Source of the DNA: Acarospora socialis
Taxonomy: Eukaryota; Ascomycota; Lecanoromycetes; Acarosporales; Acarosporaceae
Assembly: GCA_025617375.2 (NCBI GenBank)
Contig: JAMYGW020000005.1
Span: 1,488,001-1,552,000 of the forward strand
Length of the DNA: 64,000 nt
Direction of reading: 5' to 3'
The position numbers and the translations under genes were made by a program. Below the pieces are notes generated by a model. That model saw only the letters and a list, made by a program, of their open reading frames with translations, was not told the origin of the DNA and searched no databases. Positions 21,003 to 30,839 of the stretch are shown here, one piece after another (positions within the stretch are counted from its first letter, which is position 1; each line of letters opens with the position of its first letter).

Positions 21003-21377
21003 TCACATGAACATCTGCGCGATCTTCATCGCACTCTGGAGCGCACCACCTCCCAAACTGTCGAACCCTGTACCGCCTCTCCTGTCGCTGTAGCTCGAAT
21101 AGACGTCATCGTAGCGTCCCCTCCCACTGCCCATGACACCAAACAGAGTTGATGGTAGTCTAACACCGAAGCTCCTCAGCACGTTGTGGAGAGCCCCTCC
21201 GGTAATAAGGGGCATGATGACCAGCATGAAGACCTTGACGGGGTGCCGGCGAGCATAACCATACAGATCCCGCAGTATGCGCTTCATTTGAGCGACCATG
21301 CGTCGAATATAGCCATCTCGTGGACGGCGACGATAGTAAGAGGACGAGGACCGACGACTTGGAGAGAACCAGCCCAT
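21003..21377 (-). CDS. Conserved small single-pass membrane protein, unknown function
   Basis: One exon, 124 residues. The N terminus is very basic and Ser/Tyr-rich (MGWFSPSRRSSSSYYRRR). A basic helix, RRMVAQMKRILRDLYGYARRHP, comes next, then a hydrophobic segment VKVFMLVIMPLITGGALHNVL (about residues 47-67) and a Gly-rich tail. The block from YARRHPVKVF through the GVRLP motif looks conserved, as in uncharacterised filamentous-fungal proteins I recall. The basic amphipathic helix before the membrane segment could suit mitochondrial or ER targeting, but this is a guess. It is divergent from the second J-protein gene. Confidence 0.72.
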   Translation of the reverse strand: MGWFSPSRRSSSSYYRRRPRDGYIRRMVAQMKRILRDLYGYARRHPVKVFMLVIMPLITGGALHNVLRSFGVRLPSTLFGVMGSGRGRYDDVYSSYSDRRGGTGFDSLGGGALQSAMKIAQMFM

Positions 21378-22050
21378 GGTTGTTTATTATGGGTGGTCTC
21401 CGCACTCCTGGATTTGCTATTGCTAGACGTGATCCGTACTCGGTGATGGTTGATGGGGCTTGATAGACTCGAGTAAGGTAAGGGCCCGCCCAATGAACGC
21501 CGGAATTTATAAGGTGTTGTCGCAGCGTGGCTGGAGGAAGATGGGCCATCGTCGTACCTTAACTGGATTTGCGCTTAGCGGCTCTGATGAGTAAGCAGGA
21601 CAATCGTGACCTCAACCAACAGGACGTTGCATGACAAGACTGAGTCCATGGTCAGAGTACTGAAGTGGTACTTCGTATGGGCTCTGTAGAGTATTGATCC
21701 GGATGATCAACGGAACGACTTAAGGGGTTCTGCAGGAGAGAAAGCGAACGCATTTACAGTACCGCAGGATCAGTTATCATCGACTCGTGGCAGCACTTCT
21801 TCTTCTTGCTGCTACTTCTACCGAGTACCTAGTGTGTAAGGCTGAGGCGCTTTGGTAATTTACAAACTCCGTAGCCTCCATACAATTACCTTAGGCATCG
21901 ACTATATCCTACACGATAGCAACCTAGACACCTAGTAACCTTGAAAATATCGTATCCTACCGCCCTCACCAACCGAATAGTAGGCCTGCTCCGTCAAGAT
22001 CGTATTACTCCGCCAGTAATCCACTCGCATACCTAAACCAACCCTTCATC
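21378..22050. promoter_or_regulatory. Shared divergent promoter region
   Basis: A 673-bp gap between divergent start codons. It is moderately AT-rich, with CCTAGT/TACCTAGT motifs near 21,824-21,832 and 21,927-21,936. No coding region is supported. Confidence 0.4.
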
Positions 22051-22895
22051 ATGAGCAGTCAGTTGAACCGTGCCCCAGCTTGACCTCAAAGCTGACGGAG
22101 ATAACAGCTCCCCCAGTTGATTATTGTATGGTTACTTCCCCTGTCACGGCGTCGCTCTTTGCGGCTTACGTAGCTGCAGATGCGACTCTTGAGATATCTT
22201 CGAATGCCACCCAACAGCAGATCCGAGATGCGTACAAGAAGTCAGTCCTTCTGGACACGTCACCGCCATTTCGCCCCTGAGGTCTTGATTGACCGATGCA
22301 CAGGCAAGCTCTGAAGTCGCACCCCGATCGAGTCCCGTCCGACTCTCCGGAACGCCCCGCCCGGACGAGGAAGTTCCAGCTAATCAACGATGCCTACTAT
22401 ACCCTCTCGGACCCGACCCGTCGACGTGACTATGATGCTTCGCGCTTGTTCCATGGGTTCGGTACCCAGTCGGGCGCCTCCGGGTCCGACCCGGGGGAAG
22501 ATGCACCGCGGAACCAAGGCTCCGGTGGCTTTTGGTCGTCGTTCGGTTTCGGCGCGAAGGACAAGGCGGAAGAAGAACACTACAGCAACGAACAATTCGG
22601 ATCGGTGTTTGAGGAGATGTTGCGAGAGGAGGGCATGGCCGAGGGTGAACACGCCAAGCCCACCGGCAAGTTTTGGAGCCTGGTCGGGGGCTTGAGTGGG
22701 GGTGCGATGGGGTTCATCATGGCCAACTTTCCCGGAGCACTGGCCGGTGCGGTGGCAGGAAACCGGTTGGGGGCCGTGAGAGATGCGAGAGGGAAGAGTG
22801 TTTACGCCGTTTTCCAGCAGCTCCCCCAAGGAGATAAGGCAAAGCTGCTGAGTGAGTTGGCTGCTAAGGTCTTTGCACACGCGGTAGGCTCATAG
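22051..22895 (+). CDS. J-domain protein with glycine-zipper C terminus
   Basis: A class III J-protein of unknown client. Exons are 22051-22057, 22108-22125, 22180-22240 and 22304-22895, encoding 225 residues. Splicing of the 7-nt and 18-nt first exons yields MSTPPVDYYATLEISSNA, an N-terminal J domain, then QALKSHPDRV with the HPD motif and INDAYYTLSDPTRRRDYD closing it at about residue 73. A middle region, FWSSFGFGAKDKAEEEHYSNEQFGSVFEEMLREE, follows. Then a Gly/Ala-rich stretch GGLSGGAMGFIMANFPGALAGAVAGNRLG (about residues 155-185) resembles a glycine zipper that could insert into membranes. Nucleus, cytosol or mitochondrion cannot be decided. The tiny 5' exons were chosen because they alone restore the VDYY core. 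Confidence 0.85.
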
Positions 22896-23955
22896 CAGCT
22901 TTGTACGAAGTTATGGATCCAGGCCGGCGCCTTGTTGGGTGTCGAGTACGCAGGGCTTGCAGTTCCTAAGGCAGGCGTAAGGGATGTATGCTGAGGGCGT
23001 TTCATGTCGCAGTGTTTGGCTGAATCTCCTTCCTAGGCAACTCTATCTTTCACGCATCTGTGACTCTTTCACTAGTCTGATTATAATCCATGATAGAGTG
23101 GAAACACGAGTTTGGGCCACTCCCGCATCTGAACTCTAGAGCGTAAATCTATACGAGCCAGTAGTGCTAAAGGGAAACCGGACGCACGCAGGTCCATACA
23201 CTACGGCATTGAGGCTTCGAGTTTCCGAGTTCATACTACTGTGCAACCAGGGTCGCTTGCCTGTCGGTGACAGTGACAATGTCCAAAAGTGCCCAGAGAA
23301 CCAAGCAAACCCACCGAGTTTCGCGAACACTCAGATATATCTCACCAATCACGTGAAGAACTCACACGCACATGATAATATCATTAGAAACTTGCTCGTT
23401 GTGCAATATATAGTATACCATCATCGAATCTCGTTGAGAAAGTGGTCCTTGGAGTGACGACACTCATGCGGTGACAGGAACTGTGATTTTCAATTTGATG
23501 CAGACAGTAATCACAAGATCTGATATGCAATGCACTATAGCACTTCCAGAACCATCTCGCCGATAAACAGGTATTTCACCAGTTGCGATCCTCAGACTCA
23601 ACCATAGAATCAAGAGACAGGAAGAGGGCTTACACCAACAATAGGTCACACCATCTGTTCCCTAACAACAAGTTGTGAGGCTGTCTGCTGGACTCTAATA
23701 GCGAGGTCCTATGCGTTAGCGCAGGTCTATCCGTAAGCATGCCCCAGTCATACTGAGGCAGAGGCAACGTAGCCTGAAAAGCCGGTATCAAACCACACTA
23801 TAAACGATCCATCAATCAAGTCAAACCACATACTAGAAATGGTATCACGAACAGAACTAAAAGTAAAGACTGCCGCACCCCCTCTTACGTCGCATTAGAG
23901 GAAGCAGTGAGGTATTAATGACCCGCTTCGACCTTTAATAGTGGTACGCACACGG
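22896..23955. other. Convergent intergenic gap, 1.06 kb
   Basis: The longest gene-free stretch in the gene block without a known element. I scanned both strands for family-like coding segments, inverted repeats and tRNA-like boxes and saw none. Short open frames here look random. Confidence 0.45.
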
Positions 23956-26731
23956 TCATAGATCCTCTAGAAACTTGGAATCTCTGACCGGACTGTCTGA
24001 TGCACGACCCGTGCTATCGAATGTGCGCGGTGGAGCCAACTTGTCGTCAAACGTGTCTCGAGCTTCTTCAAACTCATCTCCACGCGAGCTGCTGGATCGG
24101 CGGCGGTCAGGTCGCCCTCGAGCGTTATCGTCGTCACTCGACAAAGAGCTGATGGAAGGAGAAGAATCGCGCTTCGAAGCTTTCACGTGGTCCCCGGCCT
24201 CCGATCCGGAATATAGCCCGTCCTCTGACCTTTGCACATCACCTCCAGAACCTTGTCTCCCGGCGAGGGCAACCTCCCGCACTGATGACTCGCGGCGTTC
24301 GAGACTGCTAGTACTCATGCTCGGTCCCGTTAAAGCGGCGCCACCCACGAATGGCTTGCTAGCTTCGCTATCTTTGCCCTCCGTCGTTTGGGTCTTGTGA
24401 GCCCGGCGAGCGAATTTCCCTTTCAGCCACGACTTGACTTTTGAATCACCTTTTGGTGACGTCGGCGATGTCTGCGGACTAGCCACCACTCCCGAATTCG
24501 GCCCTGAGTCCTCATGTACCGCAGTTGATGGTTGAGATGGCTGCGCTGGGCCGGAAGTCACGCCGACGGAGACAATCTCTGGTACTACCGGCGGCTCAGA
24601 CGGGGGAATGACCGGCGCAGAGACGGCACGACCCGCAATCTCTTCCGCGTTGCTCAGAGTATCACTTGGTGCTTTGCCGCTTTCGTCGGTAGATGTGGTC
24701 TTTAACTTTGGGGGTGCATCTACGGCAGGCGTGTCCAAGACGCTAGCTCCTTTTCCTACTGGTTCCACATCGGTTGCAATGGGAGGTTTGGATACCTCTT
24801 TCGACTTTCTATTCTCTTGTTTCAGTGTCCGTTTCCCTTCAGCCTTACGTGCCTTCTCCTCATCCTTTCGCATTCGCTCCGCTCGCTTCTCCTCTTCTGT
24901 GGAGTGTAAGCAAGTGCAAGGGAGACGAATAGACTTATGATGAGTCTACCTTTAGCCCGTTTCAGTTCAGCTTTAAGCTCCAAGTCTCGCCGCTTTTCCT
25001 CTTGTGCAAGCCGTTTTCTTTCTTCATTGTCTAGTCTGATCTCCTCCTCCCGTGCCCTTTGCTTCTCCGCTTTGTTGTTGATTTCATCCAGAGTCGGTTG
25101 AACCCTGGCAAGTGCAATGGCATCAACCTCCGCCTGATCAAGGTACTTACCACCCCCGATGTTGACTTTGCCATGGTTGACCATTCGAGTTTGGGAGTCT
25201 GCTTGAGCCCGGGCCTTTGCCTTGGTTTCCCACTCCTCCATCATTGCCGGTGAGACCTTGCCAGTCTCTGCGAAGACTTTCTCGTCCATACCGTGCAACC
25301 GAGCCGCAACATTACGCTGTGCGGCTGCCATCAAGGCCTCGCGATCCTTCTGTCGTTTCTTTTCATCGACCTGGGCCAGCTTATTACTAAAGATGGACAT
25401 CTCGGAACGAATCTTCCGAGATTGTTCCTCATCGGATGTAACACTTTGGGAATCGAAGGATGCCCTGCGCCTGGACCGCCCCTTGATAGACAAGCGTGCA
25501 TGCGGAGGAGGGTTCATCCCGTAATAGGTACGATACTCATCATGTTCATCTCGAAGCTTCGCCAGGCGCTCTGCTGCCAGTTTCTGGGCCGCTTCTTGTA
25601 AATTCGTGTATTGTGGAACGGATGCTCCAGCATTGCTGGTAGCATCCATGGACGGCTGGCGCCCGTGCACGGTGTTGGCAGCGAGGTGACTGTCCGAACG
25701 CTGGGCCTCGGCAGCTTGGTCGATTGTACGCTGTTGAATTGCGTACATCTGCTTTGCCATTGATACAGCTGCAGCACGAAGGCCTGCCTGTCTGTTTTGT
25801 TCCTCGACTTCAATCGCGACAGGAGGATGTGATGTATACATCTCACGGGGGAGGGTTGTCACCGCGGCATCGTGTATGCGACGCTCATCAACTGGGAGGT
25901 CGGAATATCTACCTGAAGGCTTGCTTGCCCTGGTGGCAGCATTGAGTGCGTTGGACGCAGCATGCTCAGAGTCTGGATACGGGCTGTTCACAACAGGGTT
26001 CGATCCAGCCCTTCTGCGGCTTCCAGACATGGCACCAGTGGCAGCAAGTAAGGCTCGCCTGTTACCATCGGGAGTGTAGCCGTAGTCGAGTTGAGGGCTG
26101 AGTTCGGTTTTTCGCATGGCTTGCTCAGCCGCAGAATTTCCGTACTCGGACGCCTCCGGTCTCCAAATGTCAACATGGCCCCCGTCCTGCGCTGCCAAGA
26201 GGGCAGCCTTTGAACCAGCCGCGCTGAGCTCGGGGTGCCATAGCGGCGGAGGCTTGTAGTCTTTCGCAAGCATCGCCGCCTTACTAGCGGATGATGACGG
26301 ATCAGGTTTCCAGAACTCAAACGTCTTGCGATTGGCATTCGCAAGACTCGCTGCAGCGCCCGCTGATGAGTCTTTATCCGAGAGCCCCCTTGAAGGGAAG
26401 GATGGCAACTCCGTAGGATCTGCATATTTGAGTGAAGTCGCTGCCCCTATAGAAAAGCAACGTAAGCGTGACGAGGCTAAAGCGGGTCACCCTTGGATCA
26501 GAGGTGCTCACCCGCTGATGATAACTTGTTATTCGCATCTAACGGATATTTGCTGTTCGGCTCCGAAGCTTGCTGGGGGTGATTCTTGTAGAGTGCCGCT
26601 GTAGCAGCTTTGGTAGACGTTCAGCAACCTTCTCTCTACAAAGTACGACGACTATGCGCACCTTGGTCCTCAAGCTTCGAGGAAGACGTCTGGTCATGAC
26701 TCGGCGCATTCTCCGTAGCGGCCGTCGCCAT
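23956..26731 (-). CDS. Eisosome protein 1 (Eis1-like)
   Basis: A cortical protein of the eisosome, the BAR-protein scaffold under plasma-membrane furrows. Exons are 26731-26662, 26607-26512, 26446-24950 and 24896-23956, encoding 867 residues. The N terminus reads ATAALYKNHP, then SLKYADPTELPSFPS and repeated blocks of the type ASKAAMLAKDYKPP-LWHPE and GSKAALLAAQDGGHVDIWRPE, which are typical of Eis1. A long charged coiled-coil stretch (about residues 430-560, rich in EEKRRDLELKAELKRAKEEE) comes next. The C-terminal third is Ser/Pro/Asp-rich and disordered. All donors are GT. Length is normal for filamentous fungi. The promoter is shared with the divergent phosphatase gene. Confidence 0.9.
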
Positions 26732-27236
26732 TGCGCAGTCGCAAAACTCGTCTAACAAAAACTGCAATAGCTAGGCGTGCACCACCGAGTGAGTAGATCT
26801 ACCACCCAAGGATGTTACTGATGTGGATGATAGTAAGGAGAAGCTGCCAGTTCATCGTTTGAGGTAGCGTAAGTATGATGCTCCGAAGTGGGTTCACTTT
26901 ACTTTCGGGGGGCGCCTTGGCTTGTTAGCTACTGGCATGACGTCAGAGACGGAACTTCCCTTCCTGAGCTGCCCTTCCAACCTACGGGTAAACATTAGAT
27001 GGTTAGCAGCAGAGAATCGAGGTTCTCGAACGAACAGATGACTGTTACTATGATAAGGATATAATATATATGGCCTATGACCAGTCAACTGAGCCCTGCG
27101 CAGCTATCGAAACATCAAGACAGACGTACGCTGTTTCGTCGAAGAAGCTGTTCGAGCTCTAGACACACGCCTTAAGATCCGCAATCTCCTACCTTCCCTT
27201 GTATTTCGTATATCACTTGAGAGGGAGAATACAGCA
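26732..27236. promoter_or_regulatory. Shared divergent promoter region
   Basis: A 505-bp gap between divergent start codons of the eisosome and phosphatase genes. I see no repeats or coding region. Confidence 0.4.
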
Positions 27237-28346
27237 ATGGCTACAGACGCTGGGGACACTGTTACTGGCCCTTCACCGAGACCGTTCGACAACATACTCA
27301 ACTTTCGTGATGTTGGAGCCAAAGTAAATACATTCTGCGGATCAAAGTAGGCGAGCTCACCATTCGCGACCATGAGGCCTAGGAAGAATATGACAGCTTA
27401 CACCTTACTCATCGATGAAGGATCATGCTTGAGGGACGTCTGTATAGAAGTGCGCGTGTATGTTATACTACTTCCCTGGCACATCTGATAACGTGCATCG
27501 GCACCTATTGACCGGTACGCCAGCCCGACAACGCTTCTCCTGAGGATCGCCGAAGGCTAGTTGATGAATATGGCATCAGGACTATCATCGACCTTCGTAC
27601 TAAGTACTCTATTGTACCGACAATGCAGTCTGACTAGATCACGCCCTGACAGCCCCTGTGTCAGGTCGGAGCACATCAAGCAAGCACAGAAAACAAACCT
27701 GAACCTGCACAGTACAGCAATCATTCCTCTGTCCAACGATACCACAGCCGAGACTCTGAAAATTGCGGGGATCCAATATCACGAGGTCAACTTGAATGGC
27801 GGTGCATTTGAGCGAGCGTTGCTCTGGAAGCTATCTTGGTCGAGCTTGGCCAGACTACTGGTACTAATGGCATTGGGACGCCGCTCGGAAGCTATCAGCA
27901 TCTTAGGGCGCGAAGTTATGCAGCCTCGCGGACTAGTGGGTTTGGGAAAGGATTCGATTGACCATTGCTGGGTCGAATTGAAAGTGGTTCTGCAGATATT
28001 CGCCGATTCTTCAAATTACCCGGTCATGCTTCACTGTACACAGGGAAAGGATCGTACCGGCCTGGTTGTGATCTTACTTCTGCTAATGCTCGATATTCCA
28101 CTCGATGCAATTACATACGATTATGTGGCCTCAGAGGCAGGATTGTGTTCGGACAAAGAGGCAAGGATGCAAGAACTCTCAGAACTGGGATTAACGGAGG
28201 AATTTGCAGGAACACCATCGGACTTTGTCACCCAAATCAGCCAACATATCGACAATACACATGAGGGTCTACAGTTGTATCTCCAGTGGATTGGTTTGAG
28301 AGCCGAGCTGCGAGAGAAGATCAAGTCTATATGCTTGCATTCGTAA
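27237..28346 (+). CDS. Tyrosine/serine protein phosphatase family (CX5R)
   Basis: A predicted cysteine phosphatase of the bacterial-like tyrosine phosphatase group (Y_phosphatase3 type). Exons are 27237-27346, 27421-27457, 27524-27603 and 27665-28346, encoding 302 residues. The N-terminal motif FDNILNFRDVG is followed by LEGRLYRSARPDNAS and RTIIDLRTKSEH, all conserved in the family. The P-loop VMLHCTQGKDRTG carries the catalytic Cys and Arg. A middle region without strong conservation separates them. The C terminus has TYDYVASEAGL and a helical end. Substrate unknown; relatives act on phosphotyrosine or phosphoinositides. It converges with the following gene, with 155 bp between stops. Confidence 0.88.
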
Positions 28347-28501
28347 ACATGCTTTACAGACATATAAATAGCAAAAGAAAAGCTTACAACCACTCTACCA
28401 CGTTAGGGCCCAACCTCGCTTACCTCTGGACCGCGGATACTGCGTCGTCGACGGGAACCTAGACTCACATTAGCTCATTTGGTCAGCGCATAGTCTCCTG
28501 A

Positions 28502-29605
28502 TCACATGCCTTCCTTGCGCCAAGCTTTCTTCTCTTTCCACAACGACCTTTGCACCCATCCGATAGTTATCATGGCCCAGAGGCCAGCCCACAGGAATGG
28601 AACACTCCACCCTGCAGTTGTGGATTAGCGACGACTGGTGATAACGGCAGCCATTGACCCACCAATGCCATAGGCGATCGTTTCCGGGACAGAAGGGGTC
28701 AACACTACGGCAGTCACTGCAGCCGCTACGGCTAAAGCGGATAGAGCCTGTGCACATCAGTAACGTCGCTTCGCCATTCTTTGAAATTCTCGAGGAGGTG
28801 TACCCAGAAAAGGTTCAGCTGGTGAAGCATTCGTCGGAACAGGGGCGAGGCCTCGTAACGAGCGTCGAGAGCTTCCCTGTACAGCCTTCCGGAGCCTGTA
28901 TCTACCGCGATGATATCTTCAATGATGGTATAAATCCCTGGCCTCATAGCAACGCCTCTTGGCAGCGACGAGATCCGGAAGGGTGTTCGGAAGCCGAGGC
29001 CAGCCCAAGCTGCCAACGCAGCAAGCTCACCGCCAACGAGGAACATCAAGGAAGCCGGTGCCATCGCGCACAGCCTTAAAAGCGGGGGCTTGGACTTTGT
29101 ACCTAGGGCCAGTTCGACCTACAACGAGTCAGTTCGGTATTTGGATTGGTGTTCTCGGAGGGTTACTGACGGTGACTATAATATAACCTATGGTGAAGCT
29201 GATCTGGAAGAAGTCGAGCTATGAGCGCATCTCAGCAAGGACGCTTGAAGTGGGATCTCCATAAGGAGGGCAGGGGCTCACCAATCCCCTTCGACTTCCG
29301 AGTGGTCGATGGAATGGGTCTTTCGTGAGGAGATGCCACAACCTCACCGCCCACGCGACCAGTGTTACGAAGCCAAAGACTGCCGTATTGACTCCCAACA
29401 CCAGATTAGGTGACAACGAAGTGCCGTACCATAAAGCGTAAAACAACGCGAGGGGGAGGATGCACGAGTTGATGACCAAGACCGTCCAGGCGATCGCGAT
29501 TGAGAGTTTGTGCTGCCGCAAAGAGTATGGTAACTCCGGCGGTGCGCGGCCTAGAGGTGATATCGAGGACGATCCCATCTCACCGCGAGTTGTAGTTGTC
29601 TCCAT
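28502..29605 (-). CDS. Conserved polytopic membrane protein, unknown function
   Basis: Five exons: 29605-29282, 29218-29177, 29118-28804, 28747-28663 and 28611-28502, encoding 291 residues. After a polar N terminus of about 30 residues there are hydrophobic segments at roughly 35-60 (IAIAWTVLVINSCILPLALFYAL), 68-88, 110-125, 130-155, 215-240 and 245-265. A conserved-looking loop reads FRISSLPRGVAMRPGIYTIIEDIIAVD, followed by ALDARYEASPLFRRMLHQLNLFW. This loop and the SLRQ opening resemble uncharacterised fungal membrane proteins I recall, but I know no function. The second intron has a GTCACC donor, chosen because it restores the hydrophobic segment. The C-terminal tail is Lys/Trp-rich. Confidence 0.78.
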
Positions 29606-30320
29606 GATGGTTCAACAAATAGCTGTCCGTTTCCATAAATAGCAAACCCTACCGCTCTCGTCCGAAGTGACGGAAACAGTAATATGTGATGCTGGTGAGA
29701 AGGTCGAGGCCAGATGATAGGTAAGAGTGAAGTGTCGATGTACCACGAATTTAAAGGAGTGGAAATGTACAGAAGAGACGTAGTGAATAGGCTGAGGTCG
29801 CAGAAATCACCGACTACCTTTATTCTAGCTGAAAAGCGTACATGCAGTCTTCTATAAGCACAGGCAGGACGAGGGGCTCAAGTCGGAAACACCGACTACG
29901 CAGCCCTTGAGATTGAATAATCCCGGCTGTTGCGAAGGACAAGTATCCCGCATCGTAGGATATTAAGAAAGAAAGGTGGCTAAGATTCTTAAGAATCACC
30001 GCACGGCACAACGTTTTGGCCCCCTGGGTCAATGCAGGCGCAGGTATTATCTGATGTTATCAGGGTCATACAACGGTTAAAAATAGCAAAAGACACATCG
30101 TCTCAAATGCAGTCTGACTGACAGTCTTACTCTACCTCCCCTGCTCCGATAAGGCAGCCAGAAAATGGTCACCCATGGTAGGTCCTATAGTGTTTGTAAA
30201 TCTATGAAAACATAATTGTGGCTGCGGTAGTCTTTGGCTCGTTGTCGTACACGGCGGGGTCCAGATTTCAATCTCCCCGAGACGTATCGGAGGCGGTAGG
30301 CGGGCCAACGTCATACCTTA
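29606..30320. promoter_or_regulatory. Upstream region of the membrane-protein gene
   Basis: 715 bp upstream of the minus-strand start at 29605. No supported coding region. A MITE lies at its far end. Confidence 0.4.
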
Positions 30321-30411
30321 CAGTACCGGTCGGTAAGTGTTTATCCCAGGATGTAGACATTTACTCATTTTCCCCCACCCAGGAAGGATAAACACTTACC
30401 GACTAGTACTG
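30321..30411. mobile_element. 91-bp MITE with 26-bp terminal inverted repeats
   Basis: A short non-autonomous DNA element. The left terminal repeat is 30321-30346 and the right is 30386-30411, both starting CAGTAC at the outer end; they pair over 26 bp with two mismatches. The direct repeat TACCTTA flanks it at 30314-30320 and 30412-30418, a 7-bp target duplication. Only 39 bp lie between the repeats. The CAG termini and a 7-8 bp duplication would fit a hAT-like mobiliser, but no autonomous copy is in the window. Confidence 0.78.
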
Positions 30412-30418
30412 TACCTTA

Positions 30419-30839
30419 TCGCAATCCGCAGAAAAGATCGGTGACACCGTCACTTCAACTCATTGTAAGCTTTAGCCGTCCCAACCCTCAAAACAATGCT
30501 CCGACTCGTCAATGGATTCTCGGAGCATAAACTACGAGTGGCATAAGGTACGGTATCTACCTAGGTACCTAGTCTGGGTAGCTGGTTCATCCTGAAACTT
30601 CGCAAAAACGTACCTGCAGCATCGCGGACAGGCGTACTGTATGGTCAAACGTCGCTCAACGTCAGCAGGAGCACGCGACATGTACAGAATGTTTTTGTGA
30701 CTTACTGAGAAGCTTGATGTGCCTCATGGTCAGTCCCGTACGTGACGGAGGAATCGGTTTTGTAACCTGTGCATATTCTGCTGGCCACGACGCACTCGCG
30801 CTGACATTCTGCAACCGGCTTGTTGCGGCCCCGAAAAGG
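30419..30839. other. Intergenic gap after the MITE
   Basis: Short gap to the stop codon of the SHPRH-like gene. It has CTACCTAGGTACCTAG near 30,557-30,572, a variant of the CCTAGGTA palindrome found at 35.5 kb. No coding region. Confidence 0.4.

Noticed and set aside
28502-29605. Known transporter family for the polytopic membrane protein
   Set aside because: The hydrophobic pattern is there, but I recognise no transporter signature, so no function was assigned.
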